A stretch of DNA of 64,000 nucleotides from Thysanoteuthis rhombus (lineage: Eukaryota; Mollusca; Cephalopoda; Oegopsida; Thysanoteuthidae). Below, piece by piece: positions 24,336 through 35,406 of this stretch (its first letter is position 1; every line of letters begins with the position of its first letter). Made by a program: the position numbers and the translations under genes. The DNA is taken from positions 55,512,038 to 55,576,037 of the forward strand of contig OY735212.1 of NCBI GenBank assembly GCA_963457665.1, written 5' to 3'. The notes beneath the pieces are model-generated. The model searched no databases. It saw only the letters and a program-made list of their open reading frames with translations, and had not been told where the DNA came from.

Positions 24336-25212
24336 TATTCGGTTGGTCCAAAAATAATTGCTGTTTTCATCGACAACATTGAAGCAGTTTATCTCAGCTT
24401 AGAATAAAAACCAATATTCAAAATAAGAACAGTCAGGCTCGACACATTCTTGCAAACTAGAAGCAAGTCCATTTATTTTAGAAGCCTTGAATTCTGGTTC
24501 TCTAGAACTTATTGATTCTTCGAAGGTGTTCCCAGCTGCAGCCTGATTATTGAAGACCTTCTGTCGCAGGAAGTGGTCGAAATGTTTGAAAAAATGGTAG
24601 TTGGTTGGAAAGAGGTTTAGTGAGTAAGCTGGTTGAGGTAGAGTTTCGTAGCCTAGTTCTTTCAATTCCTGCTAGGTTATTCATGCGACATGCCTTCTTT
24701 TTGATTTTCATTCGGGGTCATCCTCGTATGTTGTTGAGCTCTTTTTGTTTTTCAATTTGATGAAAATGTCCAACAACTGTTAAATGGTCAACGTTCATTT
24801 CTTCAGTGTCATCTCCAGTTGTTTTGCATAGTGGCCCTCGATTAGATGTTGTCAATCACAGATTGACGTCCACATTGTTAAAGGACTTCATCTCCGATCC
24901 GAATTTTGAGATACAATATTAAACTGTTTCTTAATTAATTAGTTAGTCAATTAAACAGTGAAATACTTGGTTGATATTGTGAGCAGTTTCCGATGATTTA
25001 CGTCCTACTTTGAACTCGTACAATAAAATTGCTAAAAATGTTCTTTCATCTTTGATTTGACAGGCTAATAAAACAGAATAAATAGAGGAAATAAAATGTT
25101 CAGCTCAAATAATTAGAGAGAAATTTAAACTTCGACATATTTAAGTTAGTTCATTGCAATAGTATCAATTTTGAATAGAACAAAAATTGCAATTATTTTT
25201 GTACCAACTTAA
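24336..25212 (-). mobile_element. Internally deleted mariner element with both terminal inverted repeats
   Basis: The left end at about 24338 reads TTCGGTTGGTCCAAAAATAA. The right end, complementary strand from about 25212, reads TTAAGTTGGTACAAAAATAA. These are matching mariner terminal repeats about 875 bp apart, against about 1.3 kb for a full element. On the minus strand the N-terminal domain is visible from about 25045: FLAILLYEFKVGRKSSETAH then NINQVF. Near 24830-24750 come TTGDDTEEMNVDHLTVVGHF and HQIEKQKELNN, the helix-turn-helix linker region. The sequence then jumps to the C-terminal part, ELGYETLPQPAYS at 24665-24620 and LFPTNYHFFKHF. So about 170 codons carrying the first two catalytic Asp residues are deleted, and the third (A-P-S-D-Y-H) is Asn. 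Stops occur in the N-terminal half. It is nonautonomous and dead as an enzyme. Confidence 0.85.
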
Positions 25213-25605
25213 TTGATTCTCAGACTGAGCTGATCTTTTCTCCACGTTCAAATTAGCTGCGACTAAAAAAAACAAAAAACGTTCCTGTGATCTGACTGAA
25301 TAGAATGCGTGCGGTGTATGTCCCAACCGAACGTTTTTATCGTCTAAGTTTATTTTATCGAGTTTGGGTTTTAATTCCAATCCTGGTAAATCAAACATGT
25401 TCTGTTGAACCAATCACGGCGTCATCTTGAAATGATACTTTTGCTATAAGTGTGAAAGAAACAAGCCTGATTGCTGCGGATTCAAGCTCCACAGCAGCTT
25501 CTATCTCGAATGAGGATTAGTAAACTTTTTGTATTGTATATAATGAATATTTGAAAAGGATAATGAGCTCGTGTGTATTTATCTGATAAATTTTGGTTAA
25601 GGTCT
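25213..25605. other. Unannotated sequence
   Basis: Flank of the mariner insertion. An 82-codon minus frame overlaps the mariner end and has no domain. Confidence 0.5.
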
Positions 25606-25740
25606 AAGACTTGACAATTTACCTCAGTCAGTAAGACTGCCTCATGGCAACCGACTTGATCATGAGTTCAAATCACAATATGTGGATATGAATATTACGA
25701 ATTGGTTGTTTAATTTTGGTGAGGATTGTCTGTGTAGTTC
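25606..25740 (+). repeat. tRNA-derived SINE, copy 1
   Basis: A box A-like ACCTCAGTCAGTAAGACTG (25621-25639) and a box B-like TGAGTTCAAATC (25663-25674) lie at tRNA-like spacing. The head resembles a lysine-type tRNA (A-G-C-T-C-A-G-T-C-G-G-T-A). A shared body follows, ending in TTTGGTGAGGATTGTCTGTG. A second copy lies about 590 bp downstream in the same orientation. No intact cloverleaf, so it is not a tRNA gene. Confidence 0.65.
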
Positions 25741-26191
25741 TTTTCTTTGATTTGACAATAACATCCAATATGGCAGTGACCAACCAAGGAAAACCAAGTT
25801 TAATAATCTATATTTTATCCTATGTCAAATCGTAAACCTCGGGTATTTTAAAAGAGTAGTGATGCTATTGTACATAAACAGTATTCTATTTGATGAAAGG
25901 GACACCAAGTTTCGCAGGGGGCCCATTCCTTATTTCTAAATCAAGATGATTATTGACGGCTGTACACCGACGGTCTAAGTAATTGCCATGAGAAGCAACT
26001 AAAATGATAATAGACAAATCTGGATGTTACTGTGTCACACTCCATTATCTCTATTCCCACTGTATATGATTTCGGAATCTTCCATACTTGATATATAATA
26101 AAGAAAAAATACAATTTTCTTCACTATAAATGTATTTATCTATGAAAATGAATTAAGCCCTTGCGTATCTGTAAAATAATTTTGTAGATAC
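25741..26191. other. Unannotated sequence between two SINE copies
   Basis: Nothing recognised. Confidence 0.5.
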
Positions 26192-26320
26192 GTGAAACTT
26201 GTCAATTTAACTCAGTCGGCAAGACATCAGCCTACCATCAAGTGATCGTGATTTGAAATGACGGTTTTATGCTTATTTATATTTCCCAAAATTTGCTAAG
26301 GATTGTTCTTGTTGATATCA
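26192..26320 (+). repeat. tRNA-derived SINE, copy 2
   Basis: TTTAACTCAGTCGGCAAGAC (box A region), ATCAGCCTACCA (anticodon-arm-like) and GTGATCGTGATTTGAAATGA (decayed box B) parallel copy 1. The tail AATTTGCTAAGGATTGTTCTTG matches copy 1's GGTGAGGATTGTCTGTG. Confidence 0.65.
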
Positions 26321-27990
26321 TTGACTGAGTGTTACGATAGAAAACGTAAATCTGCTTCAGACTTTGACGTTAGCAAAAGAATCTAGTAGAAAATAGAAAA
26401 TGTTCAATATATCTTCAGCCTTCACTCTGCGACTCCCTTGCCATATTCTAAGTGCCATGATGAAACTTTTGATATCTCACCGATTCCTAACGAAGGCCTA
26501 AAGAGTGGAGCAGGTTTCGTTCTTGCCCATGAATGCGACATAACTTTCCAAACATTTATTTAACCCATATTAAGTGTTCGGTTTTCTATAATAATCTCTG
26601 ATGTATAGATTTCAATTCGAAACTTATCAAGATTAGAAGCAATTTATTAGCTTTCATCTTTTTATTTCTTCGTTTACTGATTAAGATTTCCTCTCTTTAA
26701 AGAGTCCAGTCATTCACTCCAAGCTGCTTTAATCAGTCAATCTTATATTCGACGAAAAAGGAAGCAAACTTTGATGATGGAGAAAATCATATACAGATAA
26801 TGTCTGGCTTTTTTCGTTTTTCTCGCAACAAACGATCAATTAGATTATCGGAATGGTTAATGCTATTGAAAAAAAACTATAAAATGTGATCGTTATAATG
26901 GCAGTAATTGTAATAGAGAAAAAAGAATCAATAAAAAAGCAACAATAACGATTTGCCATCTAGTCGATTTCGGTGTTCCAAGAGACGAAATAGTAAAATC
27001 GGAGGGTTGAGAATGAAAATCTTGACAAATATCCCAATCTCTTGAAAGAAATATTGTGGATAAATAAGGTGAAAGTCGTGGCCATCATTCTTAGAACGCT
27101 TTGAATGAGTCCAAAGAGCCGGGCAAAAAAGACGAAGAAGAACGTGAGATCCGAGGAAGAATCTGAACCATTATCAAAAGAACTAGAATTTCAAGGAGAC
27201 TGTTTGACGATATATAATAATGAAAATATTTAATAATAGAATCCCAAGAAAAATATACATGAATAGCATTAACCTCATTAGCACTATCGTCCAAAAAAGT
27301 TGATAACAGACGAAAATTGAAGGGAAACCAAGATAACATTAACGACAGATTACTTAAGCGACCAACCGACGATGTCAGACCAAGTTTGTCTCCTTTATCT
27401 AAACCAACACACGAAGTTGTCTGGTGGTAAACAGAGATAATGTATAGCCTACCATTTGTCATTTTCTTATCTCTGTATCTTGGTGATTTCCTCAATCAAT
27501 TATGTCTAACGTCTCTTCCCAACTGTCTTTTATCTCTGCACTCTTTATGGCATACACTCACGCATACAGGTAAAAATTAGTTGTTCTTTTTCCTCCTCGC
27601 CTCACTGAATCTATTTGAATTTGTCCCAGTTTATTAGCTTAGCTCAGTGATATTTTATCGAGTAGGTTTTATGGTAAATCTTCTTCTCAAGACTTCTTCT
27701 CGATAACTTAAAAATCTTTATTGTGGACTCGGTTTTATAAATTCTCCTGTTTATCCCTATATTTATCAAGTCAGTTTGGGAACAGATTTACATTTTTAGA
27801 GCAAACTATTTCATTCAGCAGATTATTCTATATTCTTCACTATGCGGACATTAAAACTATGTTTTCGAAAATCTAGCCTGGCTCTTTGTTGGTACGTTTT
27901 CTGGTTGATCCTCCTATTTACTGGTCTCAGTGTATTTTCTTGATACTGTATTTGTCCAAACTGTGAATTTGTTAATAACTAACTCTGACA
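26321..27990. other. Unannotated sequence
   Basis: Includes a 134-codon minus-strand open frame (27091-27495) with no recognised domain. At this AT content one frame of that length per 64 kb is not surprising. Confidence 0.5.
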
Positions 27991-28161
27991 TTATTCGAAT
28001 TCCTTTGTCTGTGTATTCAGATAAGTGTTTATATTGTGTTTATTCAAATCTCTCTGAGTGTATTCAGATCTGTTTCACTTAATTCCAATCTGAATTTATT
28101 CAGATCTAAGTTTATCCGAATCTGATTTCATCCGAATTTGTCCATTGTGCTTATTCGAATC
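27991..28161 (+). repeat. Cryptic degenerate tandem repeat of a TTATTCGAATCTG-like motif
   Basis: Variants of TTATTCGAAT, GTATTCAGAT and TTATCCGAAT recur at about 27991, 28013, 28040, 28060, 28097, 28111, 28128 and 28151. The spacing is irregular, 14-37 bp. It looks like an old, decayed short-period satellite. Confidence 0.6.
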
Positions 28162-28911
28162 AGCCTGCCTAAAGTTATTTAGATTTTCTCTCGATCTCTC
28201 TCTATTTCTATCTTGGCCATTTTTTCTGGCGTAATCTGTTTGTGTAGACTCAGTTTATATTAGGATGTTATTTTTATTTATTCTATTCTGCAAGTTTATT
28301 CAACACAACTTTCTCAGTTTATTCAGCCCTCTTTGTCTCAGTATACAAATTTAACTTTTTGTGTTTATCGAATTACTGTAACCCCCAAAAGGCCCAACCA
28401 ACCAGACAAATGTGCTTTTTTTGATAATATAAATGTGAGTTTTCATGTGTTAGTGTCTCTTCGTCTCCAGGCACCCTTAATCAAAGTTACGGGGCTTTGT
28501 CATCGGGAATACGCATATGTACACGACTGAACGCCATCAAAAACCTTTTCAACCCCCAATGCTTCTTTCGTTTTTATGGTTGTTTTGCACCAAGAATTAC
28601 CGAATATTGTGCAGGTATTTATTCCTATATAATGTAAGATTCAGAATCCATGTTTATAACATATTACATAGCTCGTTTAGATAACCAGTTCTGGTACACG
28701 TGCTGGCCACGATGATTCATTTATAAGATGCACGGGTACCCAAGTTAACTCAGATCAACTACTTAACTTAATTTACATTTATTTGTCTGTCTATCTCTAT
28801 CTCTGTGTTAGTTAGCTGGTACCCCTGAAATCTACTGAATCATGTAATGATTTGAATTTTTTCCTCTGGAATTGGAGTTCCCAACGAACGAACTCGGTCA
28901 TTTTGAAGAAA

Positions 28912-28914
<3 letters not shown>
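28162..28914. other. Unannotated sequence
   Basis: Nothing recognised before the next (TA)n tract. Confidence 0.5.

Positions 28915-28985
<71 letters not shown>
28915..28985. repeat. (TA)n microsatellite
   Basis: About 35 uninterrupted AT units. Confidence 0.98.
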
Positions 28986-28986
<1 letters not shown>

Positions 28987-30031
28987 CACTTATTTACCGA
29001 TAACATTTTTGAAAATAAATAACAACACTATCTTAATATATTCGAAAGCATAGGATAATATCATTAGGTAATCATCCAAAGAGAACAAGGCCTGGAATAT
29101 AGGTAAAAGGGTCGCTGTAGTCAGAGATTCAGAAAAAATGGTCGCAGCGGGGTCGACAATCATCCATTCAGCTTCAGGATTTCAAGGTGTTGACAATCAA
29201 CAGGCTGCCAGTGTAGCTGAGGTGAGCAGTGCCAAGTTTGTATCAATGTCAGGTGGAATGTGAGGGTCAGATTTCACCTATGTTTTGCCAGTCTGAAAGA
29301 ATAATACTTAACCCATGTTCAACCTCTTATTCTATTTGTGTGTCTATTACCGAAAGTCGGAATAAAACAAGATGTCGACAAAAACTAAAGATGTTTGAGC
29401 CGGATTTCGATGGTCGAAACAATAAAGTGTTGATCATCGACCAAAAATGAAGTCTGAAGGCAAAGCAGATAATTGAATACACTATGTTAGTATCCCCAAA
29501 CAGGAACCAAGTTCAACGATGCAAACACCATCCGTAGGAGTAATAGCAGGAGTGGGGGAAGAATATCAAGTAGTCTTCCTTTGGGACAGTTGATTATTAT
29601 ACTTGTTGAACACCGTGATATTGAAAGCGGAAAAGTATAATTTTCAATAAAAATCGTGAATGGCCTTCTGGGCGTTTTGTTGCCATTTTCAGCTTTAATG
29701 CAGACTTTAGATATTTTGTCATGGCGTCATTAGCAGCTGGATCTGAATAAATGTTACACCTTTTAAGGATGTCATCTTTTGATGACATCATACCTTCCAA
29801 TGACATCACAGCTCTCTCTTCCTCCCATTTTTTTGTTGTTTAACATAGATGGGTCTGATGGACTGAAGATCGTCTGATAAAAATGTATGGACGCATCTAA
29901 AAAAGATACAAAGTCAGAAATAGTTGCTGACGTTGATAATAACAATGAGTTTCTGTAATAATTTTATTGCAATTGATGTGTTTCATAGCTTATATTTTAT
30001 GTAATTAACATTTCTTATATCGTTTTTACTT
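28986..30031. other. Unannotated sequence
   Basis: Contains a perfect 9 bp inverted repeat (29768-29789) but no gene or transposon. Confidence 0.5.
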
Positions 30032-30081
30032 TTTTTTCTGTTTCTTTTTTTTGACGGATTCTATCTTTATTTCAGGTAAGT
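30032..30081 (+). other. Juxtaposed splice acceptor and donor resembling a recursive splice site
   Basis: A T-rich pyrimidine tract (30021-30052) and TTTATTTCAG (acceptor AG at 30074-30075) are followed without a gap by GTAAGTGAAC (donor from 30076). This Yn-CAG/GTAAGT arrangement is the known form of recursive splice (ratchet) points in very long introns. No flanking exon is seen. A chance occurrence cannot be excluded from one sequence. Confidence 0.4.
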
Positions 30082-30299
30082 GAACTTTTGGATTCGAGAC
30101 AAGAAAACCACGAAGTGCTTTCCTGTAACAGGTAATCCTGTATACGTATACAATTATCCACTTTTCCATTTCAGTAGAAAACTGATATCACTTAGATTAA
30201 AGAGACTCTCGAAATGTTGCCTAAACACGTTAGCCAAATTATAAACTGTGGTCGTTTTCCATGATATAGAAGAGAATTGCGTTTCTGGCAGTTGTATTT

Positions 30300-30680
30300 C
30301 TTGTTCTAGAATCGAGTTTTTGCGGTTGGTATACATTTAAAATATGGTAGGTGAGTCTCCTGGATACGTCTTCCACGAGAGACACATGCTGTTCACTGTG
30401 AAACTTGTCGGAGTGTATTTTACAACAGGGATGGGAACATCAGTTCTTGTAGGATTGAATTATTGCTGTTGGTAAATGTTTAAAATCTAAAAGATGATTC
30501 ATTTAGATATGTCTTCTCTGAGCGACGCATGGTGTTAGGCATAAAATACTTGAAGAGTAACTTCTAAAGATATAAGTACGGCCTGAAAACCACACAACTT
30601 CTAGAATTGAACGATTTTTGATATGTTTAAAATCTGGAAGGCAATCTACAAGTCTTCTACAAGAGACGCATGGATCGCCA
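30300..30680 (+). repeat. Degenerate tandem repeat, about 142 bp period, three units
   Basis: A run of CTAGAATCGAG, then GGTTGGTATACATTTAAAAT, then TACGTCTTCCACGAGAGAC with ACATG recurs in order at about 30306, 30449 and 30601. The ACATG/GCATG anchors at 30384, 30527 and 30668 are 143 and 141 bp apart. Units are diverged and partial continuation on both sides is possible. It does not resemble the other repeats in the window. Confidence 0.75.
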
Positions 30681-32050
30681 TAAAAAAATACAACCTCGAT
30701 TGATATAGGTAAGACTGAGGAGAGAAATGTTGACAAAACGTCGTGAACCACAGATGTAACCCTTTATATCAACTCTACTAGAATAACCAAGTGAACACAG
30801 CGTGTATAGAAATAGTAACCTATCATCGAGTTCAACCAACCGAAAACATATTTCAAAATATTGAAACAATACTGAGACGAAAAGTGTTATACATAGGGAG
30901 AAAAAAGTTACGCATTTCTCTCGCTGGTGCCTTCGTATGAATGACTATCACAGAATTATTTCCAGATGTGTATGTACACATGTATGTGTTATACTGATAC
31001 TATGAAACTAGTAATTTCATGGAATTCTTACCGATTTAGTGAAATCCCAGGACACTTTAGTAATTTAATGATATCCTTAGTTTCAAAATTGTTGTAGTAA
31101 TGGTTACCAAGCTTGTGATGCTGACCATAACTATAATGGTCACTATCCACTCTGGGTGCCTAACTGTTGTGACTTTGTGTTAATCTTTATAAACAATGTA
31201 AATAGTGAGACACATTACGCTTGCAATTCACTATATTTACCTTACTCTGACACACGGGCCACAGTACTGAGGTGCCCAGTGAGGATTTAAAGATTGTTTA
31301 AGCTTCTTAAATTGGGAATATCGACCTTCCTTGAAAATCAGCATTCGGAATCTCGGCTTTTATCTAGACTCAACATATTTAAAGCAGTATGGATTGACGA
31401 CACTTTGATGCTGTTCTTGTTCACTCCTCCCTATCCATTTCTTTCGGATTCTAAAAATAATATCTAGCAACCGTATCGATAGAATGCCGACTATATCTAT
31501 TGATATTTCCTGTCTACGTTCATTGTTATTTCATCTCAGTTACGAGGAAAGAATCGTCTTAGACAGATTTACCGAAAATACGGCGCCATATCGCTACATT
31601 CACATCAGAATATAGACATCCTCTACGAACAACTATGAAAATACAACAAGGGCTGTTTTTTCGATTATTAACAGGAATGAACAAATAACTTATATGAATG
31701 AAATGAAACAAGTATTGAAAAAGCCGACTTTCCCACTTAATTCTTCCTATTCATTACTGCAAATATTTGTTAAGGTCACGTATAACCCGAATTATACCTT
31801 CCGTAGAAGTTTTTCATCCTGAAATTTCTCTTCCTTTAATTCACTTTTTTTTTCTTTCCGTTGTTATGAATTATTTAAGATGTTTTTAGCCTTTTCTTTC
31901 CGACGTATTTTGTTACTGTTCTTATAAGTGTATTTTGATATGTAGATGGCAATCGTTTTTATGGGTGTTTGGTCTTCTCTTCCAACATTCTCACAATCAT
32001 TTAATTGGTTACTTTTTATAATTGCTGTTATTTCGTATAGTAGAAACCGA
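30681..32050. other. Unannotated sequence
   Basis: 1.4 kb without recognisable genes or repeats. Confidence 0.5.
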
Positions 32051-32462
32051 CAACCAAAACTGTCACCCAAACAACCAACAAAAGTTTCTTCAGCTTTCAA
32101 ATAGGTCTCTCTGACTGGCTATGTATTTATATATCACGGGTACAAGTTGCAGCAACAGAGCAGGAGCGCTGAAAGTTCCGATAATTGTCCCTTGTTATGT
32201 CTCAAAAAGAAAATTGTTTTTTTACACCCCTTTAAATAGTTTTGTGTGTGGGCTCAATTTGTAATGTAAGTTTATGTTTAATTGATCAATCAATGTCCCC
32301 AGTTGTTGTTGATAAAGTAAATTTTTGGTGATCATGAACTAACAAAAGATGGGGAAAGTAACATTCACTGATCATTTTTTCATTAATCCTTTAATTGTTC
32401 AATCCTCCCCAACATGGCATGATGCCAAAAGATGTCGGTCAAGTGATGGTTTCTATTGAATG
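32051..32462 (+). repeat. Dispersed ~400 bp repeat, family A (full-length forward copy)
   Basis: Starts CAACCAAAACTGTCACCC and AGTTTCTTCAGCTTTCAAA. It keeps CTGACTGGCTATGTAT, TTGTAATGTAAGTTTATG, TTTTTGGTGATCATGAAC and AACATGGCATGATGCC, and ends near AAGTGATGGTTTCTATTGAA. A 600 bp polypyrimidine tract follows at once. Confidence 0.8.
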
Positions 32463-33185
32463 CTCGTTTTTTCTTTTTGTTTTCTTTATTTTCGCTCTTT
32501 TCCTCTTGTTCTTGTTCATCTTTTTCTTCTTCCCCTCTTCCTCCCTTCCTTTTCACTTTTCTTCTTTTCCTTTTTTCCTTCCTTTTCCATTCTCTTTCCC
32601 CCTCCCTTTTTCCTTTTTTCTTCTCCTTCTATTTTCTTTCTCCTTTTGCTATCTCTTTTGTTCTATCTTCTTTCTCTCACTTTCTCTTTCTTTTCCTTTC
32701 ATTCTTTTTTTTTCCCTTTCTCTTTCCTCTCAATTTCTGTTCTTCAAACCCTGTCTTCGTTTCCTTTTCCCTCTTTTCTTTCTTTTCTAATCATGTTTGC
32801 CCTCTCTTCATTTTTATTCTTTTTTTTCCATATCTCTCCTTTTCACGCTCACTCTTGTATTTTCCTTCTTTCTATCTTTCATTTTCTCTCTCTTTCTTCT
32901 GAAGTCTTTTTTGTCCTCGTCTTTCCCAACGTACCACTTTTTTCTTTCACCATATTTTTCCTCTTTTGCTTTACCTTCTTTTTTTTATAATTCAGTCTGT
33001 TTCACTCCTTCTTATTCTTTTGCTTTTCGCATTCCCCCCTTTCATTCGTGTTTTGCTTTCTTTCTTTCCACCATTTAACATTTCGCCGGCAACGACAGAC
33101 GCAAACCATAATTGAAAATATCTCTCTTCTCCCTGATTCTTCCTTCTCTCTCTTTGATTCTCCCTCTCTTCTTCTGCATTGTACG
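32463..33185 (+). repeat. Polypyrimidine tract
   Basis: C/T-rich DNA abutting the distal end of a family A copy, with a less biased stretch at 33075-33120. Phe/Ser/Leu open frames of up to 176 codons are artefacts. Confidence 0.93.
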
Positions 33186-33542
33186 ATAAGCTTATTCCTC
33201 GTTCGTCTGTTATAGCAGACACATAAAAGAGAAGAACACAGAAGAGACGCTTAGCTGAATTATTTCACTGTCTCACAGACACAACAAAAATGTATAAATA
33301 CGGTTAAACTAACGAAAGAGAACGTTGAAAAAAAATAAAAGCAGCCTTTGATAGACATACATAAACAATGTATGAGAACAGACTAAAGATGAGTTAGTCA
33401 GACGGACGGATTGGTGGTAGATAGTAGGACACCAAGCGGAATGTTCTATAGTCGGGATATGAAAGGTGGAGGTAGGATTGAAACTAGATATACGGAATCT
33501 AAGCAGAGATTAGTGAACATTAGATAAAACAGGTTTGATTAG
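33186..33542. other. Unannotated sequence
   Basis: Nothing recognised. Confidence 0.5.
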
Positions 33543-34033
33543 TCTTTGATAGAAACTATTACGTGCCCAAATCTTTTGACGTTTTTGGATCGATCAATCA
33601 AAGATAATTAAAAAGGGTTGATCAATGAATAAGTTACCTAATATTGCCTTTTGTTGGGGGATGATCACTAAAGAATCTAAATTCTCAAGCATCTATCTGG
33701 GGTAAATTGAACCCCAACGAAGAACCAATTTATGGGATAAATTTTTAACCAAGAAAGAGAAACGTCTGGTCTAGACATAATCAACGTCCTCATCATCAGT
33801 TTATTATCGCCTGTCGTTGAACCATACAGCTTCCAAAGAATTCGACACATTATCATGGGCGTCATGGAGCCAATATTTCCTGACCCTGTCTAGTTTGTAT
33901 CACCATCTCATTTTCTGCAGCCCCACTTCGGCGTTTGATTTCTCAGCCCTCTACCTTCATCTGTACGCGTGATATGAAGAGTCTGCTGGACCAGCTTGAA
34001 AACTGAACTAATTTATATTGACAGATTTGGGTC
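33543..34033 (-). repeat. Dispersed ~400 bp repeat, family A (reverse copy, with insertion or diverged middle)
   Basis: The 33543-33750 part matches the family: TTTGATAGAAACTATTACG, GATCAATGAATAAGTTACC, TTGCCTTTTGTTGGGGGATG and AAATTGAACCCC. The 33930-34033 part also matches: CTCAGCCCTCTACC, CGCGTGATATGA and GCTTGAAAACTGAA. About 180 bp between them do not match. This may be an insertion or a strongly diverged centre. Confidence 0.65.
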
Positions 34034-34056
34034 AAGGAAAAGAGATAATAAAAATG

Positions 34057-34059
<3 letters not shown>

Positions 34060-34108
<49 letters not shown>
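34060..34108. repeat. (TA)n microsatellite
   Basis: About 24 AT units, followed by a degenerate TATG/TGTG stretch to about 34190. Confidence 0.98.
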
Positions 34109-34111
<3 letters not shown>

Positions 34112-35406
34112 TATATAAGTGCGTGTATGTATATGTGTGTGCGTTAGTGTATGTACATATGTGTTAGTGCGTGTATTCGTGTGTATCAAGTGCTACCAAC
34201 CCACCCCCAGCCATCCCTAAAAATGATGCAGTTATTCATCCAGGTGTAGTAATTTCGAGTGATTTGTGAGAAAATCCGATCAGATAAAGGAAAAACTGTG
34301 TACATAGATAGATGTCAAGATAGATCGAATTCCCCGAACTTTTCGGATGCACCTCATCCGAATACATAATAACAAGAAACGCTTTTTTTATCACGTTCTG
34401 TCTCCAGATAGTTTTAGCAGTTGTTTACTAACGTTACTGCGCCATACAAATCTCGTAAACAGTCAGCCACTGTGGAGTTTAGTATACATTTGAATTGATA
34501 AGAGCAAAATAAAATTATATAATAGTATGGAAGACCATGGAGTTCAGGGAAAATGAGGAAAGAAAGAGAGATGTTATTCCATAATTTATCCAGGGTAGCT
34601 TTAGATTTTGTAATTTTAGATCTTCTTAATAAAATGCTTAAACCAGGATTGACTGCATTACGCTACTTATTGGTCTCTCAGTTGAAATAAATCTATCTTT
34701 AGAAAGATTTTCGAACAAATCTCCCAAAAGCGACCGGGAGAAGGTGTCTGAGAGACTTGTGGAAGATCCTAGCAATGATTCCCTGACCTGTCTTTCAGCT
34801 AATAATATCAAATACAGATTTTGCTGAATACCAAGATTATTGGCAGGAGAAGCATATTTGCTAAATTGAACTCAACTGCAAGCGGAAGAGAGTGAGAGAG
34901 AATGACAGAGAGAGGGCCGCAGCTGGTTTTGAAAGTAAAAGTTACCCAAACAAATTTACCGGCCAAAGATATCATTCTTACGTGTCTTGTCTGATTCGAT
35001 GGAAATGTCACGGTGAAGGCAATAGAAAAGCTGAAGAATGAAAGTTATTCGCTGCCAGAATCGTCACAAAAAAAGAAATTCGCTTCTCAAACAGAGAAAT
35101 AGCAAAGAATTTCAAACCTTTCTGCATCGCGTGCAGCTGCTCCGAGTCTGCTTGTTGCTAAGGTTGGAATCTATTAAAAATAAAATAAAGAAAAACTTTA
35201 GCAGACTTATCTATCGGACATTGAACAGTATACTTCAGGAAGTCTGTTTTATTGCCCTCGGCAGTGAGTTGTCTCCTGACTCATTCGTTTTGCAGTCGGC
35301 ATTGTTGAATAATGCAAACTATTTGGATACACTGATGTTTAAGATTAACGTATGTACAGTGGATTTACAAATAAATAGATGGATTAACACAGACACAAGA
35401 GAATAG
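34109..35406. other. Unannotated sequence
   Basis: A 122-codon plus-strand open frame (35038-35406) has balanced composition but no recognised domain. It is treated as chance. Confidence 0.5.

Noticed and set aside
27091..27495. 134-codon minus-strand open frame as a gene
   Set aside because: No recognised domain. Roughly 0.4 frames of this length are expected by chance at this AT content.
32395..32990. 131-, 148- and 176-codon open frames
   Set aside because: Same pyrimidine-tract artefact in three overlapping frames.
35038..35406. 122-codon plus-strand open frame next to the pogo-like MITE
   Set aside because: It lies outside the inverted ends and shows no transposase features; chance length.
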